From assembly GCF_000296505.1 (NCBI RefSeq), contig NZ_JH815210.1, positions 124,001 to 188,000 on the forward strand: DNA of 64,000 nt, given 5' to 3'. Below, in pieces: positions 17,238 through 27,899 of this stretch. Made by a program: the position numbers and the translations under genes. Position 1 is the first letter of the stretch; each line of letters starts with the position of its first letter. Below the pieces are notes generated by a model. The model saw only the letters and a list, made by a program, of their open reading frames with translations. It did not search any database and was not told where the DNA came from. This DNA comes from Schaalia turicensis ACS-279-V-Col4. Its GTDB lineage: Bacteria; Actinomycetota; Actinomycetes; Actinomycetales; Actinomycetaceae.

Positions 17238-17993
17238 CTACTTCTTCCACAATCCGCCAAAGAAACCGCCCGGACGCTTACGGCTCGTCCCATCCGCAGA
17301 CACGGAGTCCTCGTAGTCTTCGGGGGTCGAACGTCCAAGCAGTAGATCCTCGGTTGCCTGTGGCATTGCACCAAGTAAAACACCCGCAGGAATCGTTTCC
17401 TCCGGCTGTCCGTTCACATAACGCTGGGCTGTAATCCGACCAGAAACACCGGGTTCAACCCCATCGCCTTCAACCAGCCACGACATGACAGCAACCGCCC
17501 CATATTTGGACAGGCGTGAAACAACGCGGGCGGCCTCGTCGATGGGAGCGGGCATGGGACGCTGGCCGGAAAGCAACGCATCCAACTCTTCTTCGTCAGT
17601 CGGCTGAGTTTCCACGCGCTGCCAGATCGCCGTCCACGGCTTCAAACGGACGACGCTGAGCTTCAAACCAGACAGAGCCAAAAGAGAGTGAAGCGCGCCA
17701 GGCGATGGAATCGGGGCCAGAACCAAACCAACCGACAGCTTGCCACCGTCAAGATGGAGGGATTCATCAACCGGGACATCGTCAGGATCTTTCAACGCCT
17801 TGGTCGATGCGTCCCTGTTGTCTGTCTCGCTCGTCGTATCTGCGCCAGCGGGCTTTTCTCCCAGATTGTGTGCCGCCAGTACATCGTCGGCATACGCTTC
17901 GCCATCAAGCGTTTCCTTGCCTAAATCTTCGCCGTCAAGGGACGCGACAAGATCCGCGAACTCGGCATCGAAGTCGTCATCACGACGCAACAT
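17238..17993 (-). CDS. Unknown protein encoded inside the his operon
   Basis: 251 residues that I do not recognise. A very acidic N-terminal 75 residues (probably disordered) is followed by a compact domain (about 80-230) containing LSVGLVLAPIPSPGALHSLLALSGLKLSVVRLKPWTAIW split around short hydrophobic strands, and a basic Gly/Phe-rich tail ending KRPGGFFGGLWKK. No signal peptide or clear membrane helix. GGGGAG precedes the ATG. It is four bases from hisH and about 30 from hisB, so it should be translated with them. A role in histidine synthesis or its regulation is only suggested by position. Confidence 0.8.
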   Translation of the reverse strand: MLRRDDDFDAEFADLVASLDGEDLGKETLDGEAYADDVLAAHNLGEKPAGADTTSETDNRDASTKALKDPDDVPVDESLHLDGGKLSVGLVLAPIPSPGALHSLLALSGLKLSVVRLKPWTAIWQRVETQPTDEEELDALLSGQRPMPAPIDEAARVVSRLSKYGAVAVMSWLVEGDGVEPGVSGRITAQRYVNGQPEETIPAGVLLGAMPQATEDLLLGRSTPEDYEDSVSADGTSRKRPGGFFGGLWKK

Positions 17994-18025
17994 AACTCTC
18001 CCCTGCTACCTACGCTCGACTCGGC

Positions 18026-18643
18026 TTAGAGCGCACCCTTGGTCGATGGAATTCCGTCGACGCGAGGATCCGGCTCAACGCCAGCACGAAGCGCTCGTGC
18101 CAACGCCTTGAACTGGGCCTCGACGATGTGGTGCGGGTCGCGACCAGCAAGCACGTTCATGTGCAGGCAAATTCCGGAATTGAAGGTCAGGGATTCGAAG
18201 ACGTGACGCGTCATTGAACCAGTGTAGTGACCACCAATCAGGTGGTATTCCTGACCGGCAGGTTCACCCGCATGCACAATGTAGGGACGTCCCGCGACGT
18301 CAACAACCGCGTGAGCCAGCGCCTCGTCGAGCGGAACAGTCGCCTCGCCGAAACGACGAATACCGCGCTTGTCCCCTAGCGCTTCCTTCAGCGCAAGACC
18401 CAGGCAGATCGCCGTATCTTCAACCGTGTGGTGCACGTCGATATCAATATCACCCGTCGCCTTCACCGTCAGGTCAATCAGCGAGTGCTTCGACAGTGCA
18501 GTCAACATGTGGTCGTAGAAAGGCACGGACGTGGAAATGTCATTCTTGCCTGTTCCATCCAAGTTCAGCTCGAGGTGGATCGAGGACTCAGACGTCACGC
18601 GGTCAATGACGGCGGTACGCGGAGTAGCAAAGGTGTTCGTCAT
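18026..18643 (-). CDS. hisB: Imidazoleglycerol-phosphate dehydratase
   Basis: 205 residues, monofunctional dehydratase (no phosphatase domain), the actinobacterial form. Metal-binding His motifs [17 protein letters not shown] and [18 protein letters not shown] are all present. ATG at 18643 overlaps the hisC stop (ATGA). Confidence 0.96.
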   Translation of the reverse strand: MTNTFATPRTAVIDRVTSESSIHLELNLDGTGKNDISTSVPFYDHMLTALSKHSLIDLTVKATGDIDIDVHHTVEDTAICLGLALKEALGDKRGIRRFGEATVPLDEALAHAVVDVAGRPYIVHAGEPAGQEYHLIGGHYTGSMTRHVFESLTFNSGICLHMNVLAGRDPHHIVEAQFKALARALRAGVEPDPRVDGIPSTKGAL

Positions 18644-19755
18644 TTCGTGATCTCCTCAAGTGCTGCTTTGAAGCTGGCGGTTTCTTCAGGTGTTCCAATA
18701 CTGACACGAAGCCAGCCCTCAGGCCCGACAACTCGGATCAGAATTCCGCGATCAAGCAGAGCCTGAAAGATGGCTTCGCGGTCATCGAAGCGTCCGAAGA
18801 GGACAAAGTTGGCATCCGAATCGACAGCGTCGAAGCCTTTGTCTTTCAGCCACGTGACCAGCTGGTCGCGTTCGGCGCGCAACGAGGCCACCTGTGCCAT
18901 CAGTTCATCCGTGTGGCGCAGAGCAGCAAGCGCCGTTGCCTGCGTAAGAGTTGAGAGGTGGTACGGCAGGCGAACCAACATGATCGCGTCGATGATTTCT
19001 TGGCAGGCGCTCATATAGCCGAGGCGCAGGCCCGCCATGCCGAAGGCCTTCGACATTGTGCGACTGACGATGAGGTGCTCATTCGCGTCCAAGAGTTCAA
19101 GAGATGACGGTGTGCCGGTTCTGCGGAATTCACCGTAGGCCTCGTCAATAACGACGATCGACGCAGACGCCTGACCGTCAATCTCCGGGCCACTTTCGCG
19201 CGCGATGTCCAGGATCCACTCAATGTCCTCGAACGGCAACGCTGTGCCCGTCGGATTATTCGGGCTGGCCAGCAGAACAGCAGAAGGACGCTGCGCTTTC
19301 AGTGTTTCTTCAACGATCGCGCGGTTCAATGTAAAGTCATCATCGCGACGCCCCTGCACCCACGCGGTATTCGTGTCGCGCGCGTACTCGTGGTACATCG
19401 AGTACGTCGGAGCAAAGCTGACGGCCGTCCGGCCAGGGCCACCGAATGCTGCCAGAATCTGCACCATCACTTCATTTGAGCCGTTCGCTGCCCACATCAG
19501 TTCCGGACGCCGACGAACACCGGATTCTTTTTCTAGGTAGTCCGCGAGCGCGCAACGTAGTTCCATGAAGTCGCGATCCGGGTAACGGTTGAGACCCGCA
19601 GCCGCCTTGGCAACGGACTCAGCGATATCGGCAATCACGTTTTCGGAGGGCGAATACGGGTTCTCGTTGACGTTCAGGCACACCGGAACGTTGAGCTGCG
19701 GAGCACCGTAGGGCGAGAGTCCTTTAAGATCGGATCGAATCGGAAGAATCGTCAT
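18640..19755 (-). CDS. hisC: Histidinol-phosphate aminotransferase
   Basis: 371 residues, fold type I PLP enzyme. The PLP lysine lies in [27 protein letters not shown] and DEAYGEF are the other family motifs, and the N terminus [11 protein letters not shown] binds substrate. ATG at 19755, four bases after hisD. Converts imidazole-acetol phosphate to histidinol phosphate. Confidence 0.95.
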   Translation of the reverse strand: MTILPIRSDLKGLSPYGAPQLNVPVCLNVNENPYSPSENVIADIAESVAKAAAGLNRYPDRDFMELRCALADYLEKESGVRRRPELMWAANGSNEVMVQILAAFGGPGRTAVSFAPTYSMYHEYARDTNTAWVQGRRDDDFTLNRAIVEETLKAQRPSAVLLASPNNPTGTALPFEDIEWILDIARESGPEIDGQASASIVVIDEAYGEFRRTGTPSSLELLDANEHLIVSRTMSKAFGMAGLRLGYMSACQEIIDAIMLVRLPYHLSTLTQATALAALRHTDELMAQVASLRAERDQLVTWLKDKGFDAVDSDANFVLFGRFDDREAIFQALLDRGILIRVVGPEGWLRVSIGTPEETASFKAALEEITK

Positions 19756-19759
19756 GGTG

Positions 19760-21097
19760 TCACTCTCCGTCTTTAGCAGCTGTGCGGCGGATCAGGGCGG
19801 CTTGACCGTGTGCCGGCAGATTTTCCGCGATCGCAAGCGTGTTCAGCTTGTCGCTCAACTGATCCAGTGCTTCGGCCGTGTATTCCACGACCTGCTGGGA
19901 ACGCAGGTACTGCATGACATTCAATCCCGATGCGAAGCGCGCTGTGCCACCGGTGGGCAGCACATGATTCGAGCCGGCAATGTAGTCGCCGAGCGGAACC
20001 GGCGTGTACGACCCAACAAAGATGGCACCCGCGTTCTTCACCTTCAGAGCATCATCGCGGGAGTTCAGGGTCTGGACTTCCAGGTGCTCTGCGCCGTACG
20101 CGTTCACGACAGTCAGTCCGTCTTCCACATCATCGACGAGGACAATACCGGACTGTGGGCCTGACAGGGCGGTAAGAATACGCTCAGTGTGCGTTGTCGC
20201 CTGCGCCTGCACCTTGATTTCAGCTTCCACTTCGTCAGCCAGTTCCTCGCTGGAGGTCACGAGGACCGATGCTGCAGCCGGGTCATGTTCCGCCTGACTG
20301 ATCAGGTCGGCGGCAACGAATGCCGGGTGAGCACTGGAATCGGCGAGGATTGCGATCTCGGTTGTTCCCGCTTCGGCGTCAATGCCGACGGTTCCCTGAA
20401 CAAGGCGCTTGGCTGCGGCAACGAAAATGTTGCCCGGTCCGGTCACCACGTCGACGGGCTTCAAGACGTCATCACCATCGGTCACACCGTAGGCAAAGGA
20501 TCCAATCGCCTGAGCTCCACCAATCGCCCAGACCTCATCAACGCCCAGTAACGCGCACGCCGCCAAAATTGTCGGGTGAGGAAGACCGCCGAACTCTGAC
20601 TGAGGAGGAGACGCCAACGCAATAGACTCCACGCCCGCAACCTGCGCACACGCCACGTTCATCACGACGGACGACGGGTAGACAGCCAAACCACCGGGAA
20701 CATACAGGCCCACACGTTCAACTGGAATCCAACGCTGGGACACGGTTCCGCCCGGAATAATCTGCACCTGAGCAGGCGCGGGCAACTGTTGAGTATGCCC
20801 CATACGGTTGTGCGCAATCGACATCTCAAGCGCCTCGCGAATCTTCGGGTCAAGATTCACCAAAGCATCAGCAATTGCCTGAGCCGGAACACGAAGCGAA
20901 GCCGGGCGAACACGGTCAAACTTTTCAGCCAAGTCGTACAGCGCGGGCGCGCCCTCTTCACGAACACGCTTCAAGATCGGAGCAACCTGATCTGCGGCCT
21001 TCGACGTATCCAGCGCAGCACGAGGCAACGCATGAGCAAGATCTGTCGTTTCAAGAACAGTTCCACGAAGATCCAGTCGTTGCATCAGAGTATCCAT
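19760..21097 (-). CDS. hisD: Histidinol dehydrogenase
   Basis: About 445 residues. Zinc-dependent NAD enzyme catalysing the last two steps of histidine synthesis. Motifs: [26 protein letters not shown], the signature [23 protein letters not shown] split over about 20 residues, and [16 protein letters not shown] at 21097 (MDTLMQ) is preferred over the frame's earlier starts; ATG at 21085 is possible. There is no Shine-Dalgarno, but TATGCT (minus strand, 21109-21104) ends six bases upstream, so this may be the leaderless first gene of the his operon. Confidence 0.94.
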   Translation of the reverse strand: MDTLMQRLDLRGTVLETTDLAHALPRAALDTSKAADQVAPILKRVREEGAPALYDLAEKFDRVRPASLRVPAQAIADALVNLDPKIREALEMSIAHNRMGHTQQLPAPAQVQIIPGGTVSQRWIPVERVGLYVPGGLAVYPSSVVMNVACAQVAGVESIALASPPQSEFGGLPHPTILAACALLGVDEVWAIGGAQAIGSFAYGVTDGDDVLKPVDVVTGPGNIFVAAAKRLVQGTVGIDAEAGTTEIAILADSSAHPAFVAADLISQAEHDPAAASVLVTSSEELADEVEAEIKVQAQATTHTERILTALSGPQSGIVLVDDVEDGLTVVNAYGAEHLEVQTLNSRDDALKVKNAGAIFVGSYTPVPLGDYIAGSNHVLPTGGTARFASGLNVMQYLRSQQVVEYTAEALDQLSDKLNTLAIAENLPAHGQAALIRRTAAKDGE

Positions 21098-21213
21098 ACC
21101 CCAAGCATAGGCGGGCACACACATTTGGTTCTTCGGCGCCCAACGCGCGAACATAGAAGCACACAATGCGGACAACTCACCCGCAGCCCGTAAACGCCAG
21201 AAAGGAAACGTCC

Positions 21214-21447
21214 ATGTCAGACTTCCCCACCATCGAAGTCAGCGGAGTCATCAGACTCGGACAGTTCCTCAAACTCGCCAACCTTGCCGAAGACGGGGGA
21301 CTCGCACGCGAGCTCATCCAGGGTGGCGACGTATACGTCAACCACACAGTTGAAACCAGGCGAGGTCGTCAGCTCACAGACGGTGACGTCGTAGAGGTTA
21401 ACTCCCCCATGGGATCAGATGGCGCCATCGTCGCACAGATCGACTAA
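21214..21447 (+). CDS. S4-domain RNA-binding protein (YbcJ/YaaA-like)
   Basis: 77 residues making a single S4 domain: [31 protein letters not shown] and [16 protein letters not shown]. Small stand-alone S4 proteins bind structured RNA, often the ribosome; the target is unknown. ATG at 21214 with AGAAAGGAAA upstream; earlier in-frame codons back to 21166 are not needed. Divergent from hisD. Confidence 0.85.
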   Translation: MSDFPTIEVSGVIRLGQFLKLANLAEDGGLARELIQGGDVYVNHTVETRRGRQLTDGDVVEVNSPMGSDGAIVAQID

Positions 21448-21521
21448 GCCTGAGGCGCAACAACCAAGGCCACGCCATCCCATCATTCGATCCCGACACA
21501 CGAGAAACGACCAACAACGCT

Positions 21522-21552
21522 GGGCGGCCTCGTCCTCTTAGCACGAGCCCCC
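21522..21552. terminator. Hairpin terminator between the S4 gene and dnaE1
   Basis: CTCGT (21529-21533) pairs with ACGAG (21543-21547) and, past single-base bulges, GG and GGG pair with the following C run. It lies 10 bases beyond the dnaE1 stop on the minus strand and 75 beyond the S4 stop on the plus strand. No T-run. The left arm contains the over-represented word GGCCTCGT. Confidence 0.55.
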
Positions 21553-21561
21553 CGAAGTAGC

Positions 21562-24500
21562 TCAGTGCGTGCTCAGGACTCCGTCGATGCCCACGATAGC
21601 CTTCACATGTGAGAAGAACGGTCCCGTCGGCGACACGCGCAAACGCTGATCCAACTCAACGATCGTCGTGCCCGTGCGCTCGCGGATATGTAAACGAACA
21701 GGAGAATCACCTGGGAACGCTTGAAGGACATCTTTCAACTCGCCCAGCAATTCCGCCGTACACCGCGTTGCAGGAAGCTGAAGCTCCAGCGGAGTATCGC
21801 CGTCCTCACGCAAGTCCAAAATCGTCATCGACTGGCCATAAATCGACATGCCCTCATCGCGGACATTCACGCGACCCTCAATCTGAACCACAATGTCCTG
21901 GGCAAGATGCGTTGAAATCGTCTCGTAAGAACGCGGGAAGAAAAGAACTTCAACCGACCCCGACAAGTCCTCGAGGGTCGCAACGGCCCACACACTACCC
22001 TGTTTCGTCACCTTCGTCTGAACATTCGAAATCAGACCCGCAATACGCACCGTCTGATTCGACATTGAATCCTCAGATCCGACGACCTGCGCAATCTCGT
22101 GATCCTGATAGCGAGCCAGCGCTCCTTCAATGCCACGAAGCGGATGATCCGACACGTACAAGCCAAGCATCTCGCGTTCCTGAGACAGCTTGAACTTGCG
22201 GTCGAATTCAGGGATATCCGGAATAGTGACCCCCAGGGCATGTGAACCGCTATCAGCGCCGGCATCCATACCCAACGCACCAAACAGGTCGAACTGACCA
22301 ATCGCTTCGTTACGCTTCACATCGGTGATTGCTTCAACGGCCTCGTCACAACACGACAGCATTGCACGACGCGTGTAGCCCATCGAGTCAAACGCACCTG
22401 CACGGATCAGCGACTGAATCGTGCGCTTGTTGCACACAACCTGAGGCACCTTGTCCAAGAAGTCCTGGAAGGAAGTAAACGGGCCCTTTTCCTTTCGGGT
22501 CTCAACGATGGCTTCAACCACGTTCGCTCCCACGTTCTGGATCGCGTTCAGACCGAAACGAATCGCTTCACCGTCTGGCGCAAAGTTACCCTGCGACGCA
22601 TTGACGTCGGGGGGAAGAACCGTGATATCCATGTGTCGGGCTTCAGCCAAGTAGAGCGCACGTTTGTCCTTGTTGTCCTTCGTGGACGTCAGCAGAGCCG
22701 CCATGTACTCGGTCTTGTAGTTCGCCTTCAAAAACGCGGTCCAGTAGGACACCAAACCGTATGCGGCCGAGTGCGCCTTGTTGAATGCGTAGGCGGAGAA
22801 GGGAACAACGACATCCCAGAGAGCCTGGATTGATTCCTTCGAATAGCCGTTGTCCAGCATTCCCTGCTGGAATGCCTCGAACTGCTTTGCCAGAACCTCG
22901 GGCTTCTTCTTACCCATTGCCTTACGCAGAATATCTGCTTGGCCAAGTGAGTAGCCCGCCAGCTTCTGCGCGATCTGCATGACCTGTTCCTGATACACGA
23001 TCAAGCCGTAGGTCGTACCCAGAATCGATTCCAGTGCCTCAGCCAATTCGGGGTGAATCGGCGTAATTTCCTGCTTCCCGTTCTTACGTAGCGCGTAGTT
23101 CGTGTGCGAATTCGCGCCCATCGGACCTGGACGATACAGGGCGCCGACAGCGGAAATATCTTCGAAGTTGTCGGGCTTCATCAGCTTCAGAAGGTCGCGC
23201 ATACCGCCACCATCAAGCTGGAAAACGCCCAGTGTTTCACCGGCAGACAGGAGTTCGTATGTCTTTGGATCGTTGAACTCCAGGTGTTCCAGATCCGGTT
23301 CTTCCTTGCCGTTCAGCACAATGTTTTCCAGCGCGTCCGAGACGACCGTCAGGTTACGAAGACCCAGGAAGTCCATCTTCAGCAGGCCGAGTGTTTCACA
23401 CGTCGGATAGTCGAACTGAGTGATGATCGCGCCATCCTGGGGACGCTTCATAATCGGAATAATGTCGGTCAGCGTATGCGAACTCATGATGACCGCACAT
23501 GCGTGAACGCCCCACTGGCGGGTCAAACCTTCAAGACCGAGCGCGTACTGAACGACCTCGTGAGTCTCCGGGTTTTCTTCGTAGTACTTACGGAACTCGA
23601 CAGCTTCGGCGTAACGCTTGTCATCCTTGTCAAAGATGCCGTGAACGCTAATGTCCTTGCCCATGATGGACGGCGGTAGAGCCTTCGTCAGTTGCTCGCC
23701 CACCTTGAAGTCCTTACCCAAGATACGGGCAGAGTCTTTCAGGGCCTGCTTTGTCTTAATCGTGCCGTAGGTGACAACCTGCGAAATGCGATCCTCGCCA
23801 TACTTGGCCTTGACGTACTGAATGACCTCATCTCGCCTACGTTCGTCGAAGTCGACGTCGAAGTCGGGCATCGAGATACGTTCTGGGTTCAAGAAGCGTT
23901 CGAAGATCAGACCGTGTTCAAGAGGATTCAGCTCTGTAATCTTCATGGCGTAGGCAACCATTGATCCTGCGCCCGAACCACGACCAGGTCCAACGCGAAT
24001 ACCTTGGCTCTTCGCCCAGTTAATGTAGTCTGCCACCGTCAGGAAGTAACCGGGGAAGCCCATCGAAATAATGACATCTTCTTCGTATTTCGCCTGCTTA
24101 CGGACATCGTCGGGAATACCGTTCGGGAAACGATAGTTGAGGCCCTTTTCAACCTCTTTGATGAACCACGAGGTCTTGTCTTCGCCTTCGGGCACCGGGA
24201 AGTCGGGCATGTAGTTTGCGCCGTCATCGGTGGTTGTGAAGTACACCTCGCAACGTTCAGCGATTTCCAGAGTCGAGTTGCACGCCTGTGGGAGTTCCTT
24301 CCACAGCTCGCGCATTTCTTCACTGGGACGAATGTAGTAGCCGTCGCCATCAAACTTGAATCGATCGGGGTCAGAAATACGCGAACCGGAGTTGATGCAA
24401 AGAAGAGCGTCTTGGATCTGACGGTCTTCCTTCTTCACATAGTGGGCGTCATTCGTCACGACAAGCGGAGCATCCATCAACTTCGCCAATTCCAGTAGCT

Positions 24501-25113
24501 GGAGCTGGGTGCGACGTTCCATTTCGATGCCGTGGTCCATGAGCTCAACGTAGAAGTTTTCTGCGCCAAAAATATCGCGGAGCTCGGCTGCTTCACGAAC
24601 TGCCTCGTCCCATTGGCCAAGGCGCATACGCGTCTGAACAGCACCCGAAGGACACCCGGTAAACACAATCAAGCCCTCGTGGAACTGAGAGAGTAGTTCC
24701 TTATCCGCGCGAGGATACTTACCAAACTGTCCTTCAGTTGAGGCGTAGGAACCGAGGCGAAACAGGTTATGCATGCCCTCGGTTGAATAGGCGAGCAGCG
24801 TCAGGTGGTTGTATGAACCCGAACCCGACACGTCATCGCTCTTTTGCCAGGGTTCTCCCCATCGCACTTTTTGACGGTCAAAACGCGACGTACCGGGAGT
24901 CACATAGGCTTCCAAACCAATAATCGGCTTGACCCCGGCCTTCTTACAGTTCGAGTAGAAGTCGTATGCGCCAAACAGGTAGCCGTGATCGGTCAAGCCA
25001 ATAGCGGGCTGACCCAAACGAGCCGCTTCTTCAGCCATCGCCTTCGTCTTTGCTGCGCCGTCAAGCATCGAGTACTCGGAGTGGTTGTGCAAGTGAACGA
25101 AGGAATCAGCCAT
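21562..25113 (-). CDS. dnaE1: DNA polymerase III alpha subunit
   Basis: About 1183 residues, the replicative polymerase. The PHP domain starts at once (FVHLHNHSEYSMLDG, GLTDHGYLFGA). The polymerase active-site acidic motif is MPDFDVDFDERRRDE, with GPGRGSGAGSMVAYAM before it and the finger motif FNKAHSAAYGLVSYWTAFLK. Helix-hairpin-helix and an OB fold (VRIAGLISNVQTKVTKQG) form the C-terminal third. ATG at 25113 (MADSFVHL) is chosen by similarity; the frame is open to 25242 with further starts. Next in the reading direction after the RluD-like gene, 231 bases away. Confidence 0.96.
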   Translation of the reverse strand: MADSFVHLHNHSEYSMLDGAAKTKAMAEEAARLGQPAIGLTDHGYLFGAYDFYSNCKKAGVKPIIGLEAYVTPGTSRFDRQKVRWGEPWQKSDDVSGSGSYNHLTLLAYSTEGMHNLFRLGSYASTEGQFGKYPRADKELLSQFHEGLIVFTGCPSGAVQTRMRLGQWDEAVREAAELRDIFGAENFYVELMDHGIEMERRTQLQLLELAKLMDAPLVVTNDAHYVKKEDRQIQDALLCINSGSRISDPDRFKFDGDGYYIRPSEEMRELWKELPQACNSTLEIAERCEVYFTTTDDGANYMPDFPVPEGEDKTSWFIKEVEKGLNYRFPNGIPDDVRKQAKYEEDVIISMGFPGYFLTVADYINWAKSQGIRVGPGRGSGAGSMVAYAMKITELNPLEHGLIFERFLNPERISMPDFDVDFDERRRDEVIQYVKAKYGEDRISQVVTYGTIKTKQALKDSARILGKDFKVGEQLTKALPPSIMGKDISVHGIFDKDDKRYAEAVEFRKYYEENPETHEVVQYALGLEGLTRQWGVHACAVIMSSHTLTDIIPIMKRPQDGAIITQFDYPTCETLGLLKMDFLGLRNLTVVSDALENIVLNGKEEPDLEHLEFNDPKTYELLSAGETLGVFQLDGGGMRDLLKLMKPDNFEDISAVGALYRPGPMGANSHTNYALRKNGKQEITPIHPELAEALESILGTTYGLIVYQEQVMQIAQKLAGYSLGQADILRKAMGKKKPEVLAKQFEAFQQGMLDNGYSKESIQALWDVVVPFSAYAFNKAHSAAYGLVSYWTAFLKANYKTEYMAALLTSTKDNKDKRALYLAEARHMDITVLPPDVNASQGNFAPDGEAIRFGLNAIQNVGANVVEAIVETRKEKGPFTSFQDFLDKVPQVVCNKRTIQSLIRAGAFDSMGYTRRAMLSCCDEAVEAITDVKRNEAIGQFDLFGALGMDAGADSGSHALGVTIPDIPEFDRKFKLSQEREMLGLYVSDHPLRGIEGALARYQDHEIAQVVGSEDSMSNQTVRIAGLISNVQTKVTKQGSVWAVATLEDLSGSVEVLFFPRSYETISTHLAQDIVVQIEGRVNVRDEGMSIYGQSMTILDLREDGDTPLELQLPATRCTAELLGELKDVLQAFPGDSPVRLHIRERTGTTIVELDQRLRVSPTGPFFSHVKAIVGIDGVLSTH

Positions 25114-25344
25114 GGTCTTGATGGTAGCCGCCATCGGGTGATTAAGCACCCCGGAAGGAGCGTGAGAGCTTTCCTTGAAATCACGCAGATTCACAAGCTC
25201 GACCAGCAGTTTTCGGCGTATTGACGCACCTGCCTTCTTCATCAGGCGACCAAAGATTGCACACTCGTGAGGGGTGCATGGATATGCTTTCAGTACACAA
25301 CATGCCGGCGTGGTTTGCCGGTGCCCGCTACGATGATTGCGGTA

Positions 25345-26262
25345 TCAGTCGGCGATCCTCAACGATTCCAAAGCCGCTTGCAGATCAGCGGGATAGGGTG
25401 AGCGAACAGTTGTGGGCAGACCGGTACGCGGGTGGTTAAACGTCAGTTCAACGGCATGCAACCACTGGCGCACGAGGCCCAATTCTTTGGCCTTCTTTGG
25501 ATCAGCCCCATAGAAAACGTCTCCGACACACGGATGCCCCACTGCCGCGGTGTGAACACGAATCTGGTGGGTTCGCCCGGTCTCCAAATGGATTTCCAGC
25601 AGAGACGCCCCCGCCATCAGTTCCAACGTGTCATAGTGCGTCACCGCATGCTTCCCACCATCGATGACGGCCATGCGCCACTCCCGCGACGGGTGGCGAC
25701 CAATAGGAGCATCAATCGTGCCCGACGGCGGATCCATATGACCGGCAACGACCGCGTGATAAATCTTCGTCACGGTTCGTTCTTTGAACGCGCGCTTCAT
25801 CACCGAATAGGCGAGCTCTGACTTCGCCACCATCATCGCCCCCGATGTTCCCACATCGAGACGGTGCACAATCCCCTGGCGCTCGGGGGGACCGTACGAG
25901 GTAATGCGATAACCGGCCGCTTCCAAGTTTCCAAGAACCGTCGGGCCACTCCAGCCTGGCCCCGTATGCGCAGCAACGCCCACGGGCTTATCAACGACAA
26001 CCACGTCATCATCGTCGTAAAGAATGTCCATGCCGGTGACCGGTGGTGGGGTTGTATCGGGCGCTGGGATAGTGACTTCAATCAGATCCATCGCACCGAG
26101 CTTGGTCGACTTTGAAGGAACCACGCCGTTAATCAGGACGTTTCCATCTTCAACAAGCCCCGCACACTGCGCACGCGACATCCCGAGCATGCGAGCAAGA
26201 GCCACGTCAACGCGTTCTTCTACCAGCGCGTCAGGAACAGGAAGCAAACGCGTATCACTCAT
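25345..26262 (-). CDS. RluA/RluD-family rRNA pseudouridine synthase
   Basis: About 305 residues. An N-terminal S4 domain ([30 protein letters not shown]) precedes the catalytic core with HRLDVGTSG, where the Asp attacks uridine, and [13 protein letters not shown] at 26262 overlaps the lspA stop by eight bases; GTG at 26277 is less likely. lspA-rluD is a common bacterial pair. RluD-type enzymes modify helix 69 of 23S rRNA; the exact target is inferred from the family. Confidence 0.9.
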   Translation of the reverse strand: MSDTRLLPVPDALVEERVDVALARMLGMSRAQCAGLVEDGNVLINGVVPSKSTKLGAMDLIEVTIPAPDTTPPPVTGMDILYDDDDVVVVDKPVGVAAHTGPGWSGPTVLGNLEAAGYRITSYGPPERQGIVHRLDVGTSGAMMVAKSELAYSVMKRAFKERTVTKIYHAVVAGHMDPPSGTIDAPIGRHPSREWRMAVIDGGKHAVTHYDTLELMAGASLLEIHLETGRTHQIRVHTAAVGHPCVGDVFYGADPKKAKELGLVRQWLHAVELTFNHPRTGLPTTVRSPYPADLQAALESLRIAD

Positions 26263-26803
26263 GCGCGGCCTCGTCACTCAATGAATTCACGACAGGTGCA
26301 TCATCTGCGTTGTCTTCACCGGAGAACGCTCCATCACGGGAAAACTCCCACGCCAACCAAATCGCGCCAATCACAATCCAAATATCAGCCACATTGCCAA
26401 CGAAAAAGCCGTTGTAGTTGATGAAGTCAACGACGTGTCCAACGCCGATGCCCGGGGGCTGGATCAGACGATCGATCAAGTTACCGATCGCTCCGCCACC
26501 CAGAAGACCAAGGCAGGCCGCCGCGCTCACACGCACAGAGCGACTCAGTCCAACAATCAGGATGCCGATGATGACAACCGAGAGGACGGTGAAAACCCAC
26601 GTGGACGTTTCTCCCAAAGAAAACGCGGCACCCGAATTATGAAGCAATTGGAAAGAAAGCAGCGAGCCGATAATCGGAATCGGGTGAGTGTCATCAGCTA
26701 ATGCTGACAACGCCCAGAACTTCGTCACCTGATCGAGGACCACTGCGACAATCGCAATCGCTCCCGCGATAACATAGCGAGACTTTGACTGGGAGGTATT
26801 CAT
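26255..26803 (-). CDS. lspA: Lipoprotein signal peptidase II
   Basis: 182 residues, four transmembrane helices. Catalytic Asp motifs are [10 protein letters not shown]...VVDFINY and VGNVADIWI, with [10 protein letters not shown] conserved. Cleaves signal peptides of prolipoproteins in the membrane. The C-terminal 30 residues are acidic and cytoplasmic. AGGAGAA precedes the ATG at 26803. Confidence 0.95.
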   Translation of the reverse strand: MNTSQSKSRYVIAGAIAIVAVVLDQVTKFWALSALADDTHPIPIIGSLLSFQLLHNSGAAFSLGETSTWVFTVLSVVIIGILIVGLSRSVRVSAAACLGLLGGGAIGNLIDRLIQPPGIGVGHVVDFINYNGFFVGNVADIWIVIGAIWLAWEFSRDGAFSGEDNADDAPVVNSLSDEAAHE

Positions 26804-26909
26804 GTCAGGTTCTCCTTTCTGGGTTCTTTGTGTTTGCCTTATCGTAGTGAAGGCGCCCCGAGGCCCTATCTGCTAGCCAAGGATGATGGTTCTTAGCTTT
26901 TCACATGGT

Positions 26910-26943
26910 AATGGCGGTGGTCCTGAGAGGTACCACCGCCATT
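26910..26943 (-). terminator. Hairpin downstream of wag31
   Basis: A 12-bp perfect stem AATGGCGGTGGT (26910-26921) with its complement (26932-26943) and a 10-base loop, 33 bases after the wag31 stop. No clear T-run in the minus direction; hairpins without a U tail are common terminators in actinobacteria. The remainder of 26804-26976 holds the lspA leader. Confidence 0.65.
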
Positions 26944-26976
26944 TAACCGATGTGAAGATCAGATCTGATGAAAAGA

Positions 26977-27618
26977 TCAGTCCTGCTGGGTGTCCGGGTT
27001 GACCTGGGAGAGCAGGGTCTCGAGGTGACCACGGATCGACGAGCGGTAATCCGACTCGAAGGAACGCAACTCGTTAATGGTGCCCTCAAGGCGAGTGCGT
27101 TCTTCGTCAAGCTTCGCAAGGATGGTTTCGTGCTGGTTCTGAGCGTCTGCAACGATCTCGTCGGCCTTGGCGTGAGCTTCTGCGATGATACGCTCGGATT
27201 CTTCCTTGCCGTCGCGCACGTATTCGTCGTGGACGCGCTGAGCAAGTGTAAGCATGTTGGTAGCAAAAGCAGCCGACTCGGTGTCGACGGGCGCTACGGT
27301 TTCGGCAGGGGTCTCGACGACGGTTGCAACCGGAGCCTCCTCAACGGTCTGTTCAACCGGAGCAGGAGCCTCTTCTACGACCTCGACTGCCGGGGCAACC
27401 GGAGCCTCGACAATTTCAGCACCGGAGGAGAGCTCGGCGATACGACGCTCGGCCGCTTCAAGCTTTTCCTTCAGATCCTGATTCTCGACGTTCAGGGTGT
27501 AGATCGTCGAAACGACTTCGTCAAGGAATTCGTCAACCTCAACCTGGTCGTAACCTTCGCGGAACTTTACGTACTGGAACTTCTTGTTAAGAACGTCCTC
27601 TGTAGTCAGCAGAGCCAT
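26977..27618 (-). CDS. wag31: Polar growth protein Wag31/DivIVA
   Basis: 213 residues. The N-terminal DivIVA domain (LTTEDVLNKKFQYVKFREGYDQVEVDEFLDEV, written here in two blocks: residues 4-20 and 21-36) targets curved membrane and poles. A Pro/Val/Glu-rich linker (about 70-125) separates it from a C-terminal coiled coil (HDEYVRDGKEESERIIAEA and on). ATG at 27618 follows GAGAGG. It organises the elongation machinery at poles; phosphorylated by Ser/Thr kinases in relatives. Last gene of the division cluster. Confidence 0.92.
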   Translation of the reverse strand: MALLTTEDVLNKKFQYVKFREGYDQVEVDEFLDEVVSTIYTLNVENQDLKEKLEAAERRIAELSSGAEIVEAPVAPAVEVVEEAPAPVEQTVEEAPVATVVETPAETVAPVDTESAAFATNMLTLAQRVHDEYVRDGKEESERIIAEAHAKADEIVADAQNQHETILAKLDEERTRLEGTINELRSFESDYRSSIRGHLETLLSQVNPDTQQD

Positions 27619-27847
27619 GTGTTCGCCTCTCAATATCGTCGGGTCGATGCGATCCCAAGCGATTGACGTCGGTTGCGCATCAGGACAGTCGCCGGACAAC
27701 TGTCCATCGACACATCATGGATTATCATATCTGACTCAATAGTCACACACGCAACAATGAACACATGACATGACACATTACTCACAATCTATGCGTGCGA
27801 GATTTGGCCAGTCAGGCACCTCTCCAACGGTTCAAAACAACCATTGC

Positions 27848-27869
27848 GGTCAAATAACAGCGTTTGACC
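27848..27869 (-). terminator. Hairpin downstream of yggT
   Basis: GGTCAAA (27848-27854) and TTTGACC (27863-27869) form a 7-bp stem with an 8-base loop, 30 bases after the yggT stop. On the minus strand GCAATGGTTGTTTTG follows, T-rich but not a clean run. The other part of 27619-27899 carries an AT-rich promoter-like stretch for wag31 (GATATGATAAT on the minus strand). Confidence 0.55.
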
Positions 27870-27899
27870 AGCAACATCAGCGACCTTTAACCCACGAAG

